From: BQWY01 sp046351095
Lineage (GTDB): Bacteria; Nitrospirota; Nitrospiria; Nitrospirales; Nitrospiraceae
Direction of reading: 5' to 3'
Assembly (NCBI GenBank): GCA_046351095.1
Contig: JAXLZC010000001.1
Span: forward strand, 558,001 to 622,000
Length of the DNA: 64,000 bases
Shown here: positions 25,136 through 34,016 of the stretch, one piece after another
Numbering within the stretch: the first letter of the stretch is position 1
Layout: each line of letters begins with the position of its first letter
Made by a program: the position numbers and the translations under genes
The notes under the pieces: generated by a model
Told to the model about the DNA's origin: nothing
The model's input: the letters and a program-made list of their open reading frames with translations, nothing else
The model's database searches: none

Positions 25136-26776
25136 TTACCAGAGTAGACGAAGAACAAGACCGGCCAATATGCAGACCGCGAGGACGGCTAAACGTCGCA
25201 CCTGTGTCTCAGCACTGTGCAACAAGAGTTCGAAAGAGAAAAACAGAATCGTCAATTTTGCGGCGAGGCTCCCGAGCGGAATGCCCTCCCACTGGAGTTC
25301 GGGGAGCAGCGCAGCCATGAACGCGAGGAACACCACGAGGTAGTCCAGCGGCGTCGTCCGGAAGCGGTGTGCGTCGTCGAAGCGAATGGCGCAGACGACG
25401 AAGGCGCCGATGGCAAGAAGGCCAAGATTGCCGAGCACTAACGACGTCCAATTTTCGGCGCGGGCGGTGGTTTCGATCGAATAGGCCAGGAAGATGCTAC
25501 CGATGTACAACCCGCTGCGGACGAGCCAGGGACGGTACTGCGGCGCCGCAAGCCATCCGATGCTTAACAGTATGAGCAATCCCCCTGCGAGCCAGGACAT
25601 GTCGGAGGGAACAGACAACGGGAGTCCTGTGCCGATCAACAATGCACCCGGCACGGCGAACCACAATAGCCGAATCGGCAACCGAGACCACCACCCGCCC
25701 GTCCGTTCTGCGGTGAGGAGGCTGGACGAGACGAGATGCGTCTTGGCCACCAGCGGCTGCCATCCCCCACCTGGCTTGGCGACCAAGAAGGTACTCAGGA
25801 TCATGGAGGCAAAGAGCATATAGACACCGAGCGTGACGCTGTCGCTGTGGAGTCGAAGTGGACACGCGAGCCCGACCAGAATGCCCTGCACTAGGTAGAT
25901 CAGTACGACGGTCTCGTAGTGCGTCCATCCGAGGCTCATCAACTTGTGGTGCATATGGTTACGGTCGGCTTTAAACGGCGACCGCCCTTCGAGCAGGCGC
26001 TGGCCCATCACGCCGACGGTGTCGAGCACCGGGAGGCCGAGCAACAAAGGAATGAGCGCCGTGCTGTACGGGCCATGCTCCACATCGGTCAAGACGATTG
26101 CGGCGACCGCGAGGTTGAAGCCAAGAAATTGGCTGCCGCCGTCGCCCATGAAGATTCTGGCCGGATAGGTATTAAACCTGAGAAATCCAAGCAAGCCGCC
26201 AGACATGGCGACGATCATGATCGTGAGCGTGTTTTCCTCCGCCAGGTGCGCGAGGTAGGCCATAGCCAAGAGGCTGAGCAGCGAGAGGCCGCCGGCTAAC
26301 CCATCGAGTCCGTCCGAAAGATTGATGGCGTTGGTGACGGCGATGATGCAAAGCAACGTCAGCGGCAGGCCGATCCATGCTGGCAGGACGGCGTCTTCCA
26401 TGAACGGAAGGCTGTGCAATTGTACGCCGCCGATCTCGATCGCCAGCAAAGCGGCCAGGATCTGCCCGCCGAATTTGATGCCGTAGTGAAGGTCCGCCCG
26501 GTCGTCCCACAGGCCGAAGACGAAGATCGTCACTCCACCCAACACCGTGCCGAGCACCAACGAGTCCTTGGGCATCCACAAGAGAATAGCGGCGATGGTG
26601 CCGAGCGCGATCCCGACGCCGCCGACACGCGCGATCGGTTGCGCATGTTGCTTCCGCGCATCCGGCATGTCGACGAACTGCAAACGATGTGCGTTGGCCA
26701 TCAGCACGGGGATTAACGCCATGCAGATGGACAACGAACAGATAAAGCTGAAAAACAAGATCGACGACAGCGGCAT
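25136..26776 (-). CDS. WecA/MraY-family undecaprenyl-phosphate sugar-1-phosphate transferase with C-terminal membrane extension
   Basis: 546 residues, much longer than WecA (about 360). The first 335 residues have the family motifs in order: FVDMPDARKQH, GLWDDR, NAINLSDGLDGLAGG (catalytic loop), ARIFMGDGGSQFLGF, and DRNHMHHKL (the HIHH-like motif). It would transfer a sugar-1-phosphate (GlcNAc or a relative) to undecaprenyl phosphate at the inner membrane, starting each repeat unit. About 210 further residues form 5-6 extra helices without a family I recognise. It precedes the TPR and export genes in the operon. Confidence 0.88.
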   Translation of the reverse strand: MPLSSILFFSFICSLSICMALIPVLMANAHRLQFVDMPDARKQHAQPIARVGGVGIALGTIAAILLWMPKDSLVLGTVLGGVTIFVFGLWDDRADLHYGIKFGGQILAALLAIEIGGVQLHSLPFMEDAVLPAWIGLPLTLLCIIAVTNAINLSDGLDGLAGGLSLLSLLAMAYLAHLAEENTLTIMIVAMSGGLLGFLRFNTYPARIFMGDGGSQFLGFNLAVAAIVLTDVEHGPYSTALIPLLLGLPVLDTVGVMGQRLLEGRSPFKADRNHMHHKLMSLGWTHYETVVLIYLVQGILVGLACPLRLHSDSVTLGVYMLFASMILSTFLVAKPGGGWQPLVAKTHLVSSSLLTAERTGGWWSRLPIRLLWFAVPGALLIGTGLPLSVPSDMSWLAGGLLILLSIGWLAAPQYRPWLVRSGLYIGSIFLAYSIETTARAENWTSLVLGNLGLLAIGAFVVCAIRFDDAHRFRTTPLDYLVVFLAFMAALLPELQWEGIPLGSLAAKLTILFFSFELLLHSAETQVRRLAVLAVCILAGLVLRLLW

Positions 26777-26792
26777 GGAACCTTTCTACGAG

Positions 26793-28412
26793 TTAGTCGG
26801 GCACGTACGCGGTCAAGAGCGACGTCACGGATTCGCCCATTGCACGGAGGCGCGCATCGGCGGCCGCCTCCTGTTCGCCGGCGAGAATCGGCGTCACCAA
26901 CCGGATGAGCGCGCCGTCCGTGCGGTGACGGATCAGACCGTCCCACAAGATGAACCACTTCACGAGATATTCACTCGCCAATGCACGCTCTCGTTGTTTG
27001 AACCAGTAGTAGACAAGTTGCCGTTCCGCCTGTTTTTGCACGACCGCGCGATTGACGGCGATGGTGTGCTGCGTCGTGCCGCCGACCGGTACCGCGGCGG
27101 TGGTCAGCGAGGAAATTTCCCAGCCGCCACCGGGGATACAACTTTGCGGCGAGTGGGCCGATTGTCCTTTGCGCTGCGACTGGTAGTAGGCCACGTACAG
27201 ATTGACCCCAGCCCCACTCGGTTGCTGAAAGTCGCCGAGGTAGTAGTCGTCCAACTTCAGCGCCGCGAGAAACGTGTCCTCCAGCGGATAGGGCTGTCCG
27301 TGCCACGGGCCCACTTCCTGTGGAAAATCCAAGAACGATTGGCGAGACGGAATACGATCCTGGCGCTCGGTCAATTGCGTCGAGAGGGCGAAGAGACAGA
27401 CTCCAAGCGCGAGGGCGACGAACGCGGGCACCATGCCGGACGAACGTGTATCGGCGTCGATGCGCACCGATTGTTCATGAGACTGCGCCTGTATCGGCGC
27501 CCCCACCCGCTTGAGGATAGTCATGACGACAAAAAGTGCTGCAACGCTGAGGAGGAACAGTACCCACCCTTCAACCAAATGCAGTGCGCCATCGGCGGCG
27601 GAGGGGCCCGTCCATTCGACCAACATGCCGACCATGCCGATACGCAGACCATTCAACAGAATGGCGACGGGGATGCTCGCCAGCACGAGGACGATCCGTT
27701 TCCACCAGCGATCGCGGAGGAGATAGGCGGCCAAGCACGACAGCGAGACCAGGGGGAACAAATACCGTAGCCCGCTGCAGGCCTCGACGACCTGGAGCTG
27801 CACGGTACCCAGGTCGATGACGTTACCTTCCTGGTAGGCCGTGACGCCGAGCAACTGCAGGACGCCGATCCCGAGCGAAGACGACCAGAGCTGCAAGGTG
27901 CCGGTGACGTTCTGATAGATGAACATCGGTAAGGGAATCGCCGTAAATAGATAGGCTAAGGGGAATGCCGCCTGCCACGCACGAACGAGACCTTGCATGC
28001 AGATAAAGAGGCCGACAAGTTGCAGCGCAAAGGAGACGTGCAGCAACGAATAGAGGGTTGCCAATTCGCCGACCAGGTACAGGACCGTCGCCACGCCCAT
28101 GAGCGCCAGCCCCCACTCGGCGCCGACGACTGGGCGCGCGAGCATCCGGTCGCGTAACGACCAGATGAGGTAGGCGCTGATGAATGGCACCAACAACCCG
28201 TGGCTGTAGTTGTCGTCCTTCAACCAGATGGAGAGAAGGAACCGGAGGCTGTCGTGATAGGCCACCGTCAGCAGCCCAATCGTGGCCGCCATGCAGAGTA
28301 TGAATACCAGAGGGCGGTTCATTGCCTGGTGCTCGCCCCGCACGGGTGCCAATGCGGCGGGCTCGCCTGCGTCAAACGTCACGCTGTGGGGTATGGGCCG
28401 ATCCTGCGACAT
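26793..28412 (-). CDS. Exosortase fused to EpsI-like domain (XrtD type)
   Basis: 539 residues from the ATG at 28412, which has GGGGAG four or five bases upstream. Residues 30-300 are a multi-helix exosortase with catalytic Cys212 in VVEACSGLRYLFPL, Arg257 in LLNGLRIGMVG and His278 in LHLVEGW. From about residue 330 to the end a soluble EpsI-like domain follows (SFLDFPQEVGPWHG and HSPQSCIPGGGWEI). Such fused architecture, together with a VPLPA-type substrate, points to the XrtD subclass. It cleaves the C-terminal tripartite signal of sorted proteins at the inner membrane. The substrate gene is next to it, 28730-29407. Confidence 0.9.
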   Translation of the reverse strand: MSQDRPIPHSVTFDAGEPAALAPVRGEHQAMNRPLVFILCMAATIGLLTVAYHDSLRFLLSIWLKDDNYSHGLLVPFISAYLIWSLRDRMLARPVVGAEWGLALMGVATVLYLVGELATLYSLLHVSFALQLVGLFICMQGLVRAWQAAFPLAYLFTAIPLPMFIYQNVTGTLQLWSSSLGIGVLQLLGVTAYQEGNVIDLGTVQLQVVEACSGLRYLFPLVSLSCLAAYLLRDRWWKRIVLVLASIPVAILLNGLRIGMVGMLVEWTGPSAADGALHLVEGWVLFLLSVAALFVVMTILKRVGAPIQAQSHEQSVRIDADTRSSGMVPAFVALALGVCLFALSTQLTERQDRIPSRQSFLDFPQEVGPWHGQPYPLEDTFLAALKLDDYYLGDFQQPSGAGVNLYVAYYQSQRKGQSAHSPQSCIPGGGWEISSLTTAAVPVGGTTQHTIAVNRAVVQKQAERQLVYYWFKQRERALASEYLVKWFILWDGLIRHRTDGALIRLVTPILAGEQEAAADARLRAMGESVTSLLTAYVPD

Positions 28413-28729
28413 GTCTCTCCCCGAGAGTCCCACGTCCCCGGCGTTCTGCAAAGCGATTGTGGGATTGTGAACGCCGGCGTGCGAGTGTCAGGCACGTGGC
28501 ATCCGACACTGTTGACCGATTCTTCGATGCTCGAGTCGTCAGCCTGGGCTACCCGATCTCGTTCGTCGCCCAAGCGGAGGAAGCGCACGTGCGGGATGAA
28601 GACTGCAAGAGCCCGAGGTCGTTGGAACTACTCTACGGGGAGCCTGGTACGCGGTGCGCTTATCAATAGATGCCCATCGACCTTGGGGGACGGCCGCTGT
28701 CGGCCAGACTCCCCCGTCGATACTGGTTG
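28413..28729. other. Intergenic region between sorted protein and exosortase genes
   Basis: 317 bases with no credible gene. Contains the imperfect GC-rich hairpin at 28676-28721 and the ribosome binding site of the exosortase gene. No obvious second promoter hexamers. Confidence 0.4.
28676..28721 (-). terminator. Imperfect GC-rich hairpin after the VPLPA protein gene
   Basis: Nested inverted repeats: ATCGAC/GTCGAT at the ends, GGGGG/CCCCC inside and GGCC/GGCC in the core. It lies 9 bases after the stop codon of the VPLPA protein gene. No T-run on the minus strand, so it may act as a weak terminator or mRNA end stabiliser, separating the sorted protein from the exosortase operon. Confidence 0.4.
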
Positions 28730-29407
28730 TTACGATGCCGTGTTGGTGCGCTCCTGCGTCTGGCGGAAGCGACCTGCGCCCAAGCCGATCAAGGCGATCA
28801 AGCCGGCGCCGAACAGGATTACGGACGCGGGCAACGGCACGGCGCGCAGCGACGTGATCGAGCCCTGCACGAAACCGTTGGAGCCGAAGCTCAAGCGCCA
28901 GCGGTTGGTGTTGAACGAATTCAAGCTCGGCGGCGTCGACGGCAATTGCGCATTGCTGCTGAATGCCGCCCCCGTCGGATCGCGGAAGAGGATCTCGAAC
29001 ATGGAGGGCGACAACCCCTTCACCGTATTGCCGCTGACCGACGACAGCAGGTGATACCGATCGACCTGCCCGTTCTGGATCTGGATCAGGTTCTGCCCGA
29101 AGGACTGCGTGGCCGAGTAGTTGCCGATCTGGACCGTCAACGAGGTCAGCGCATTGTGGAAGTTGCCGTTCCCGGCAGGCGCAGACAGCGTGTTGAAGGT
29201 ATAGGTGCCGCGCAACTGCAAGCCCGTGTTCATGCCGTTGGAGCCCGTTCCGCTCGGCGTGAACAGATTGTCGGATACCTGGGTGATCGCGCCCTGAAAC
29301 GCATAGGTCACCAACATGGCTTTCGCCGGTGTCGGCGCCAAGATCCCTACGACACAGAGGGCCAGGAAGGCTGTCCGTGCGACCTTCTTACGCAAAGTAC
29401 TCTGCAT
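28730..29407 (-). CDS. VPLPA-CTERM (PEP-CTERM-like) sorted secreted protein
   Basis: 225 residues from the ATG at 29407, with AGGAGG eight bases upstream. An N-terminal signal peptide (TAFLALCVVGILAPTPAKA) and a C-terminal sorting signal: VPLPA at 190-194, a hydrophobic helix (SVILFGAGLIALIGLG) and the basic end GRFR, followed by 11 polar residues. The middle is a 160-residue beta-rich domain without Cys, of the kind common in PEP-CTERM proteins, of unknown function. It is exported, then cleaved by the exosortase, and probably released or attached to the polysaccharide. The neighbouring exosortase is its likely processing enzyme. Confidence 0.88.
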   Translation of the reverse strand: MQSTLRKKVARTAFLALCVVGILAPTPAKAMLVTYAFQGAITQVSDNLFTPSGTGSNGMNTGLQLRGTYTFNTLSAPAGNGNFHNALTSLTVQIGNYSATQSFGQNLIQIQNGQVDRYHLLSSVSGNTVKGLSPSMFEILFRDPTGAAFSSNAQLPSTPPSLNSFNTNRWRLSFGSNGFVQGSITSLRAVPLPASVILFGAGLIALIGLGAGRFRQTQERTNTAS

Positions 29408-29446
29408 AGTTTGCCCTCCTCTTTTATCGTGCATCGACGTACTCGT

Positions 29447-29495
29447 GTTGGGTCTGTCGAGCGTGGTGCGTGAGCGCGCACCACGCGCACCCAAC
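29447..29495 (-). promoter_or_regulatory. Long hairpin in the leader of the VPLPA protein gene
   Basis: Perfect 10-bp inner stem GCGTGGTGCG/CGCACCACGC (29461-29470 and 29477-29486) with a 6-nt loop, plus an outer stem GTTGGGT/ACCCAAC (29447-29453 and 29489-29495). It lies 40 bases upstream of the start codon. No T-run. Could be a leader element that stabilises mRNA or limits translation, or the end of the preceding transcript. Confidence 0.4.
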
Positions 29496-29689
29496 GTTCG
29501 TGGAGGTCTAAGCAAGTCTGAGGCCTAAACCGACGCGGCTAAGTGATTGAAAAATAGAGGCGTCAAAATCATGGTGCACCGAATGTGTTCACAGGTGCCA
29601 AGGCGGCGGGCAACTTTGAACAGGGGGATGCGGTGGAATCGGGTCTCCGAGCGCGTGGATCGTGGGGCCGATCCCAAGCAGGGAAACAC

Positions 29690-30967
29690 CTAGGCAATCT
29701 TTTTGAGCGGATGCCGGTCGTCTCGGATGTTGCCGACCGGCGATGAATCTGAGCCACCGAGGAGGTGACGCAGTTCCGTTTCCCAGGCGGCCCGTGCGCG
29801 AGACATCTCGAAGTGCGTATCGAAGGCGGTTCGTGCGCGGCGGCCCATGGCGGCGGTGGCCTCGGGGTGTTCAGCCATGTCTCGAATATGCGTGGCCAGG
29901 GCCTCTGCGTCGCCCACCGCCACCGACGCGCCGCAGGCATGCCGACGAATCAGGTGCGCCACTTCTCCCTGTGCATCGCCGATAAACAGCGTGGCGCGTC
30001 CGGCAGCCGCAATGCCATAAAATTTGCTGGGGACGATCAGCCCTTCCAACGTCGGCGCCAGCGAGACGAGGTGTACGTCGGCTGCGCTGAGGCTATACGC
30101 CAGCCGTTCGCGAGGTTGATAGGGCCGGAAACAGATGTTCGTCAGCCCACGACGCTGCGCATCCGCTTCGAGGTGTTGCCGTTGCGCACCGTCTCCGATG
30201 AACAGAAAGACAATGTTCGAGCGATCGCGTACGCGTTCCGCCGCGGCAAGCACCGTTTCGAATTCATGCGCCCGGCCCATATTTCCTGAGTAGCCCACGA
30301 CGAAGCTGTCCGCCAGGTGCCACTCCTGTCGCAGCGGATTCTGCGCATGACTCACCGGGCGTACGGCTGAACCGTCCGCCCAGTTGTGTATGACCCGAAT
30401 ACGTGTCGGGGCGACGCCTTCGTCGCGCAGACGCGCTTCCATGCGGTGCCCCAGCACCACGTTGAGCACGGCCAAGTGCAGCGACCAATTGCGCATGCGT
30501 CGCAGCATGCGATAGCCGATCCCCTCGGGCATGACGCCGAGCGCGTGTGCGACTTCCGGAAACAGGTCCTGCACCCAGTTGATGAGATGCGCCTGCCTGC
30601 CGTGGCACACGAGTCCCGCGCAGACGGAAATCAGCGGCGGATCGGTTTCGGCCACGACGTAGTCGCCGGCCTTCACGAGCGAGAACAGGAGCCGAATAGC
30701 CTGCATGTAAAACGTCAGGTAGTCGAACGCACGTCCCCATAGGTGCGTTCGTCCTAGGCGCGATGTTTGGACGCGATGGACGGTGACGCCCTGATGCCGT
30801 TCTTCAGTGGGGAGATCCGCCGCGGGATTGTCGTATCGTTGGCGACTCGTGACGACATGGATGTCCATCCGGCGGGCCGCCAAATAGACGGTCAGATCGG
30901 TCAGCAACTGACTCGTGGCGGAGTGGTCGGGAAAATAATACCGATTGATGAAAATAACTTTAGCCAT
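29690..30967 (-). CDS. GT4 glycosyltransferase, WcaI/WbuB-like
   Basis: 425 residues from the ATG at 30967. A GT-B family 4 transferase: N-terminal KVIFINRYYFPDHSATSQLL resembles WbuB/WcaI-type enzymes, and the C-terminal nucleotide-sugar domain has FVVGYSGNMGRAHEFE and the E(x7)E region (LIVPSKFYGIAAAG). These enzymes often transfer fucose-type or other deoxy-sugars; with gmd and fcl near, L-fucose is a candidate but not shown. It acts at the cytoplasmic face of the inner membrane on lipid-linked sugar. It ends the glycosyltransferase block. Confidence 0.85.
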   Translation of the reverse strand: MAKVIFINRYYFPDHSATSQLLTDLTVYLAARRMDIHVVTSRQRYDNPAADLPTEERHQGVTVHRVQTSRLGRTHLWGRAFDYLTFYMQAIRLLFSLVKAGDYVVAETDPPLISVCAGLVCHGRQAHLINWVQDLFPEVAHALGVMPEGIGYRMLRRMRNWSLHLAVLNVVLGHRMEARLRDEGVAPTRIRVIHNWADGSAVRPVSHAQNPLRQEWHLADSFVVGYSGNMGRAHEFETVLAAAERVRDRSNIVFLFIGDGAQRQHLEADAQRRGLTNICFRPYQPRERLAYSLSAADVHLVSLAPTLEGLIVPSKFYGIAAAGRATLFIGDAQGEVAHLIRRHACGASVAVGDAEALATHIRDMAEHPEATAAMGRRARTAFDTHFEMSRARAAWETELRHLLGGSDSSPVGNIRDDRHPLKKIA

Positions 30968-31000
30968 CGGAATTGTCGTGCGATCCGTCAATCGGCTTGG

Positions 31001-32188
31001 TTATGCGGCCGCAACGGTGCGAGCCTGCCGTGACAGTGCGCGTTCGTATGCCGTGAGAAACCCCTGCGCGATCTGAGACCATTGGTAGCGCGTGTGGCTG
31101 AGCGTACGCGCCGCCTGACCGCAGTGCATGCGTCGCCGCTTGTCTTGCAGCAGCCGAAGGAGCGCCTCCCCTACGGCAGTGCCGTCTACCGGGACGACCG
31201 ATCCCGCACCTGCTTCCGCGACTTCCGGAAAATGGCAGGCATCCGTGATGACGGCCGGAAGTCCGAGGGCCAGGGCCTCGACGATGGCCATGCTGAACCC
31301 TTCCTGTCGACTCGGCAGACAAAAGCACTGCGCCTGCCGCAACAGCGCCGGTTTGTCGACGCCGTAGACGCCGCCAAGAATGGAGACCCGTTCTTCCACC
31401 CCGAGCCGCCGGATCTGCTCGCGAAACATGGGACCCGCGCCGAATTCCGGGCCCATGACGACCAAGCGCATCTCCGGCATCTGCCGCGCGACTAGCGCAA
31501 AGGCTTCGGCGAGGATGTCCAGCCCCTTGGAATAGTGCAGGCGTCCGACGAAGGCGATGTAGGGTGTATCGCGTAGTGCCGGATAACGATCCCAGACGCC
31601 GTCCCAGGAGGGGGACGGTGTGACCTCCGTGAGGTTCACGCCGTTGGGAAGTGTGACGATCTGCGAGGGATGACAGACCTGCTGTACCGCCTCCCCTTCG
31701 TCCCGATTCAGCACGTGCAGAAATGCGGCGCGCTCCAGCGCCGTATTCCAGCCCAGTCGCAGCGCAAGACGTTTCTTGAGGGACTTTTGCTGCATGCTCC
31801 ATAGCGACAACATGCCGTGCGGGCTGATGACCCAGGGGCGGCGATGTGTCTGCGCCACGCGAGTGGCTTGAAGCAAGTGCGGGCGCCACAGACCGTGGAC
31901 ATGCACGATGTCGTGTGCCGGAACGAGCGAGCCGAGGAGCGCGCCCGCACCTGGGGCAAACACACGTTCGCGGAATCCGCCGGTCGGCAGGAATGTCAGC
32001 GACACGTGGTCGAAGTGCGGAATGCTCGCGTAGGCCTGTTGCATCGCCGAGCGGTCGGTATGCGGCTCGAGTGCGGCAATCGTTACGGCGGCTCCGGCGG
32101 CTGCTTGTGCCGCAGCCAAGCGGCTGAGCGCCATGGGCGGTCCGCCGTCCGAGGGATCCAACCGACTGATGACGTGAAGAATACGCAT
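31001..32188 (-). CDS. GT4 glycosyltransferase
   Basis: 395 residues from the ATG at 32188, where the peptide becomes MRILHVISRLDPSDGGPP, a typical GT4 start; the upstream frame is in the neighbouring gene. Motifs: HVHGLWRPHLL, ISPHGMLSLWSM, FVGRLHYSKGLDIL and CLPSRQEGFSMAIVEALALG (donor-binding E-x7-E). Donor and acceptor sugars are not predictable. It lies 10 bases downstream of another GT4 gene. Confidence 0.88.
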   Translation of the reverse strand: MRILHVISRLDPSDGGPPMALSRLAAAQAAAGAAVTIAALEPHTDRSAMQQAYASIPHFDHVSLTFLPTGGFRERVFAPGAGALLGSLVPAHDIVHVHGLWRPHLLQATRVAQTHRRPWVISPHGMLSLWSMQQKSLKKRLALRLGWNTALERAAFLHVLNRDEGEAVQQVCHPSQIVTLPNGVNLTEVTPSPSWDGVWDRYPALRDTPYIAFVGRLHYSKGLDILAEAFALVARQMPEMRLVVMGPEFGAGPMFREQIRRLGVEERVSILGGVYGVDKPALLRQAQCFCLPSRQEGFSMAIVEALALGLPAVITDACHFPEVAEAGAGSVVPVDGTAVGEALLRLLQDKRRRMHCGQAARTLSHTRYQWSQIAQGFLTAYERALSRQARTVAAA

Positions 32189-32198
32189 GAAGAATCCG

Positions 32199-33299
32199 TT
32201 AGGCCGCCTGTTGCCGGTCGGCAGGAAGGCCTTCACCGAGCAATTGGCGATACAGCGCGGCGTGGCGCGAAACCATGGCATCGACCGAATACTCCTGAGC
32301 GACCCGCTGCCCGGCGGCTCCCAAACGATTTGCCAGAGCTGGGTCGTCCAAGACGCGATCGAGTTCTCGCGCAAGACTCTGTGGCGAATGCGGATCGAAC
32401 AGCAGTGCACAGTGAAACCGATCGACGATCTCCCGATTCTGTGGAATGTCGGAGGCAAGACACGGCAGTCCATTGGCATAGGCTTCGAACATCACGTTCG
32501 ACATGCCCTCATTCCAAGAGGGCAGGACCAATACCTGCGATTGCGCCATGACCTCGGAGAGATTGTTCACATAGCCGCGTAACTCGACACGCGAGTCGAT
32601 ACCAAGGGCCTGCGCGCGCGCGATGAGTGCGTCTCGATCTTCCCCAGCACCGCAGACAACGAGTTGCCAATTCTTGCGGGTCCGCAGGAGCGCCAGGGCG
32701 TCGATGAGACAAGACCAATTTTTTTGTTGTGTCAGGCGTCCCGCAAACAGAATACGAGTCGTTGTCGTCGCGACTCCTTCACCTGTACCGCTGCTGCGGA
32801 TGCCATGGAAAGGAACGCCGTTGGGGATGACCACGCCCTGTTTCTGCGCAAAGAGCCAATGATACGGGGAACTATCCGTAGACAGGGCATGGTTCGAGAT
32901 AATACTGCGACTCGCCATGAGTGCGGTCGCGAACTCCAGCAGTGCCAGGGGGCGATGCCAATGCATCGCCCAACGATAAGAAAACACGCTCGGTATACGA
33001 CGCAGCATGGCAAGGGTCAGACTGGGAACGGTCATGATTTCCGGGAGCCACACATGCACGAGGTCCGGGCGAAAGCGACCGATTGCACGAGCGATATCAA
33101 GAATAAATCGAGGGTCGTAGTGTGATTTCCGTCGAGCGACAAACACACTGACTTGTTGGGAAAATGCCTCGCGTCCGTCGGCATTGACACACACGATACC
33201 GGCCGTCATCCCATGTGCGGGAGATGCGTTCGCAAGCAGTTGGAGCTGTCGTTCCGCTCCCCCACCCTGCAGGTGGTGGATGCAATGGAGAATGCGCAT
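32199..33299 (-). CDS. GT4 glycosyltransferase
   Basis: 366 residues. Starts MRILHCIHHLQGGGAERQL, with the GGAE segment characteristic of many GT4 enzymes; the donor domain has RILFAGRLTQQKNWSCLID and LVLPSWNEGMSNVMFEAYANG. It transfers a sugar in repeat-unit assembly. Donor is unknown. The stop is followed closely by the next transferase gene, so the two are co-transcribed. Confidence 0.88.
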   Translation of the reverse strand: MRILHCIHHLQGGGAERQLQLLANASPAHGMTAGIVCVNADGREAFSQQVSVFVARRKSHYDPRFILDIARAIGRFRPDLVHVWLPEIMTVPSLTLAMLRRIPSVFSYRWAMHWHRPLALLEFATALMASRSIISNHALSTDSSPYHWLFAQKQGVVIPNGVPFHGIRSSGTGEGVATTTTRILFAGRLTQQKNWSCLIDALALLRTRKNWQLVVCGAGEDRDALIARAQALGIDSRVELRGYVNNLSEVMAQSQVLVLPSWNEGMSNVMFEAYANGLPCLASDIPQNREIVDRFHCALLFDPHSPQSLARELDRVLDDPALANRLGAAGQRVAQEYSVDAMVSRHAALYRQLLGEGLPADRQQAA

Positions 33300-33434
33300 G
33301 CGTGTGAGTCGTCCGAACGTGGGAAAGCCCGGTAGCGCGACGAGTGACGTCCTAACAGACGGTCACCTCATAGCACCATGCTTGTCCGAATCGGTCAAAC
33401 GGATTGTGTTTCTCGGAAGCCTGATAATGGGGTG
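33300..33434. other. Short intergenic gap in the polysaccharide run
   Basis: 135 bases between the acyltransferase stop and the next glycosyltransferase start. No clear gene or T-run terminator; it marks the switch from the lower-GC part of the locus back to average GC. Confidence 0.3.
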
Positions 33435-34016
33435 TTAGCGCCGCTCTTCACGACCCGCTGGTGCCGATTGTGTCGGGCGATACCGTTCAAGCAAAAACTG
33501 TCGTTTCTGATCAGGCGATAGATGTTCGATGAGGACGGCATGAGCCGAGACGGTTTTGGCGTACTCCTCCACCGTCTTGATCGGGCGGGCTGGAACTCCT
33601 GCTGCGACGACTCCACTTGGCAGATCTCGAGTGACCACCGCACCAGCCGCAATGAGGACATTGTCGCCAATGCGTATGTTGGGAAGGAGAATGGAGCCGT
33701 ACCCGATGAAGACATTATTGCCGACGACAATGGGGCCGAAGATGCTGGCATGACCGAGGTGCTTGCGTATGACGGCAATGCCTCCATCGTGGGTAATAAA
33801 CTGCACACCCGAGGTGACGGTCACGTCATTCCCTAGACGGATGAGATATGGTTCTGACCCGAACGTCCCTCCGTGAATGCCGAGAAGGCGAGCCCCTGTT
33901 CCGACCTCAACGCCGATGGATCGTGCGTAGCCCACCGGGTCTCGTTTGATCTGAATGGTGCGATATATCCAGCCCAACGTCTGGAAGATCAACGATGGCA
34001 ATGCGGACAAATTCAC
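33435..34016 (-). CDS. Hexapeptide-repeat (LbH) acyltransferase
   Basis: 193 residues from the GTG at 34016, which overlaps the flippase stop as GTGA; the upstream in-frame sequence lies inside the flippase gene. The left-handed helix repeats are visible (IVVGNNVFIGYGSILLPNIRIG, DNVLIAAGAVVTRDLP) and end in GVVAAGVPARPIKT, as in sugar O-acetyltransferases and serine acetyltransferase-like enzymes. The His in FITHDGGI is the likely catalytic residue. It probably acetylates a sugar in the polymer. Lower-GC composition than its left neighbours. Confidence 0.85.
   Translation of the reverse strand: MNLSALPSLIFQTLGWIYRTIQIKRDPVGYARSIGVEVGTGARLLGIHGGTFGSEPYLIRLGNDVTVTSGVQFITHDGGIAVIRKHLGHASIFGPIVVGNNVFIGYGSILLPNIRIGDNVLIAAGAVVTRDLPSGVVAAGVPARPIKTVEEYAKTVSAHAVLIEHLSPDQKRQFLLERYRPTQSAPAGREERR

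Noticed and set aside
28470..29480. Long plus-strand frames over the VPLPA protein gene
   Set aside because: They are shadows of the minus-strand gene; no ribosome binding site and Arg/Gln-rich composition.
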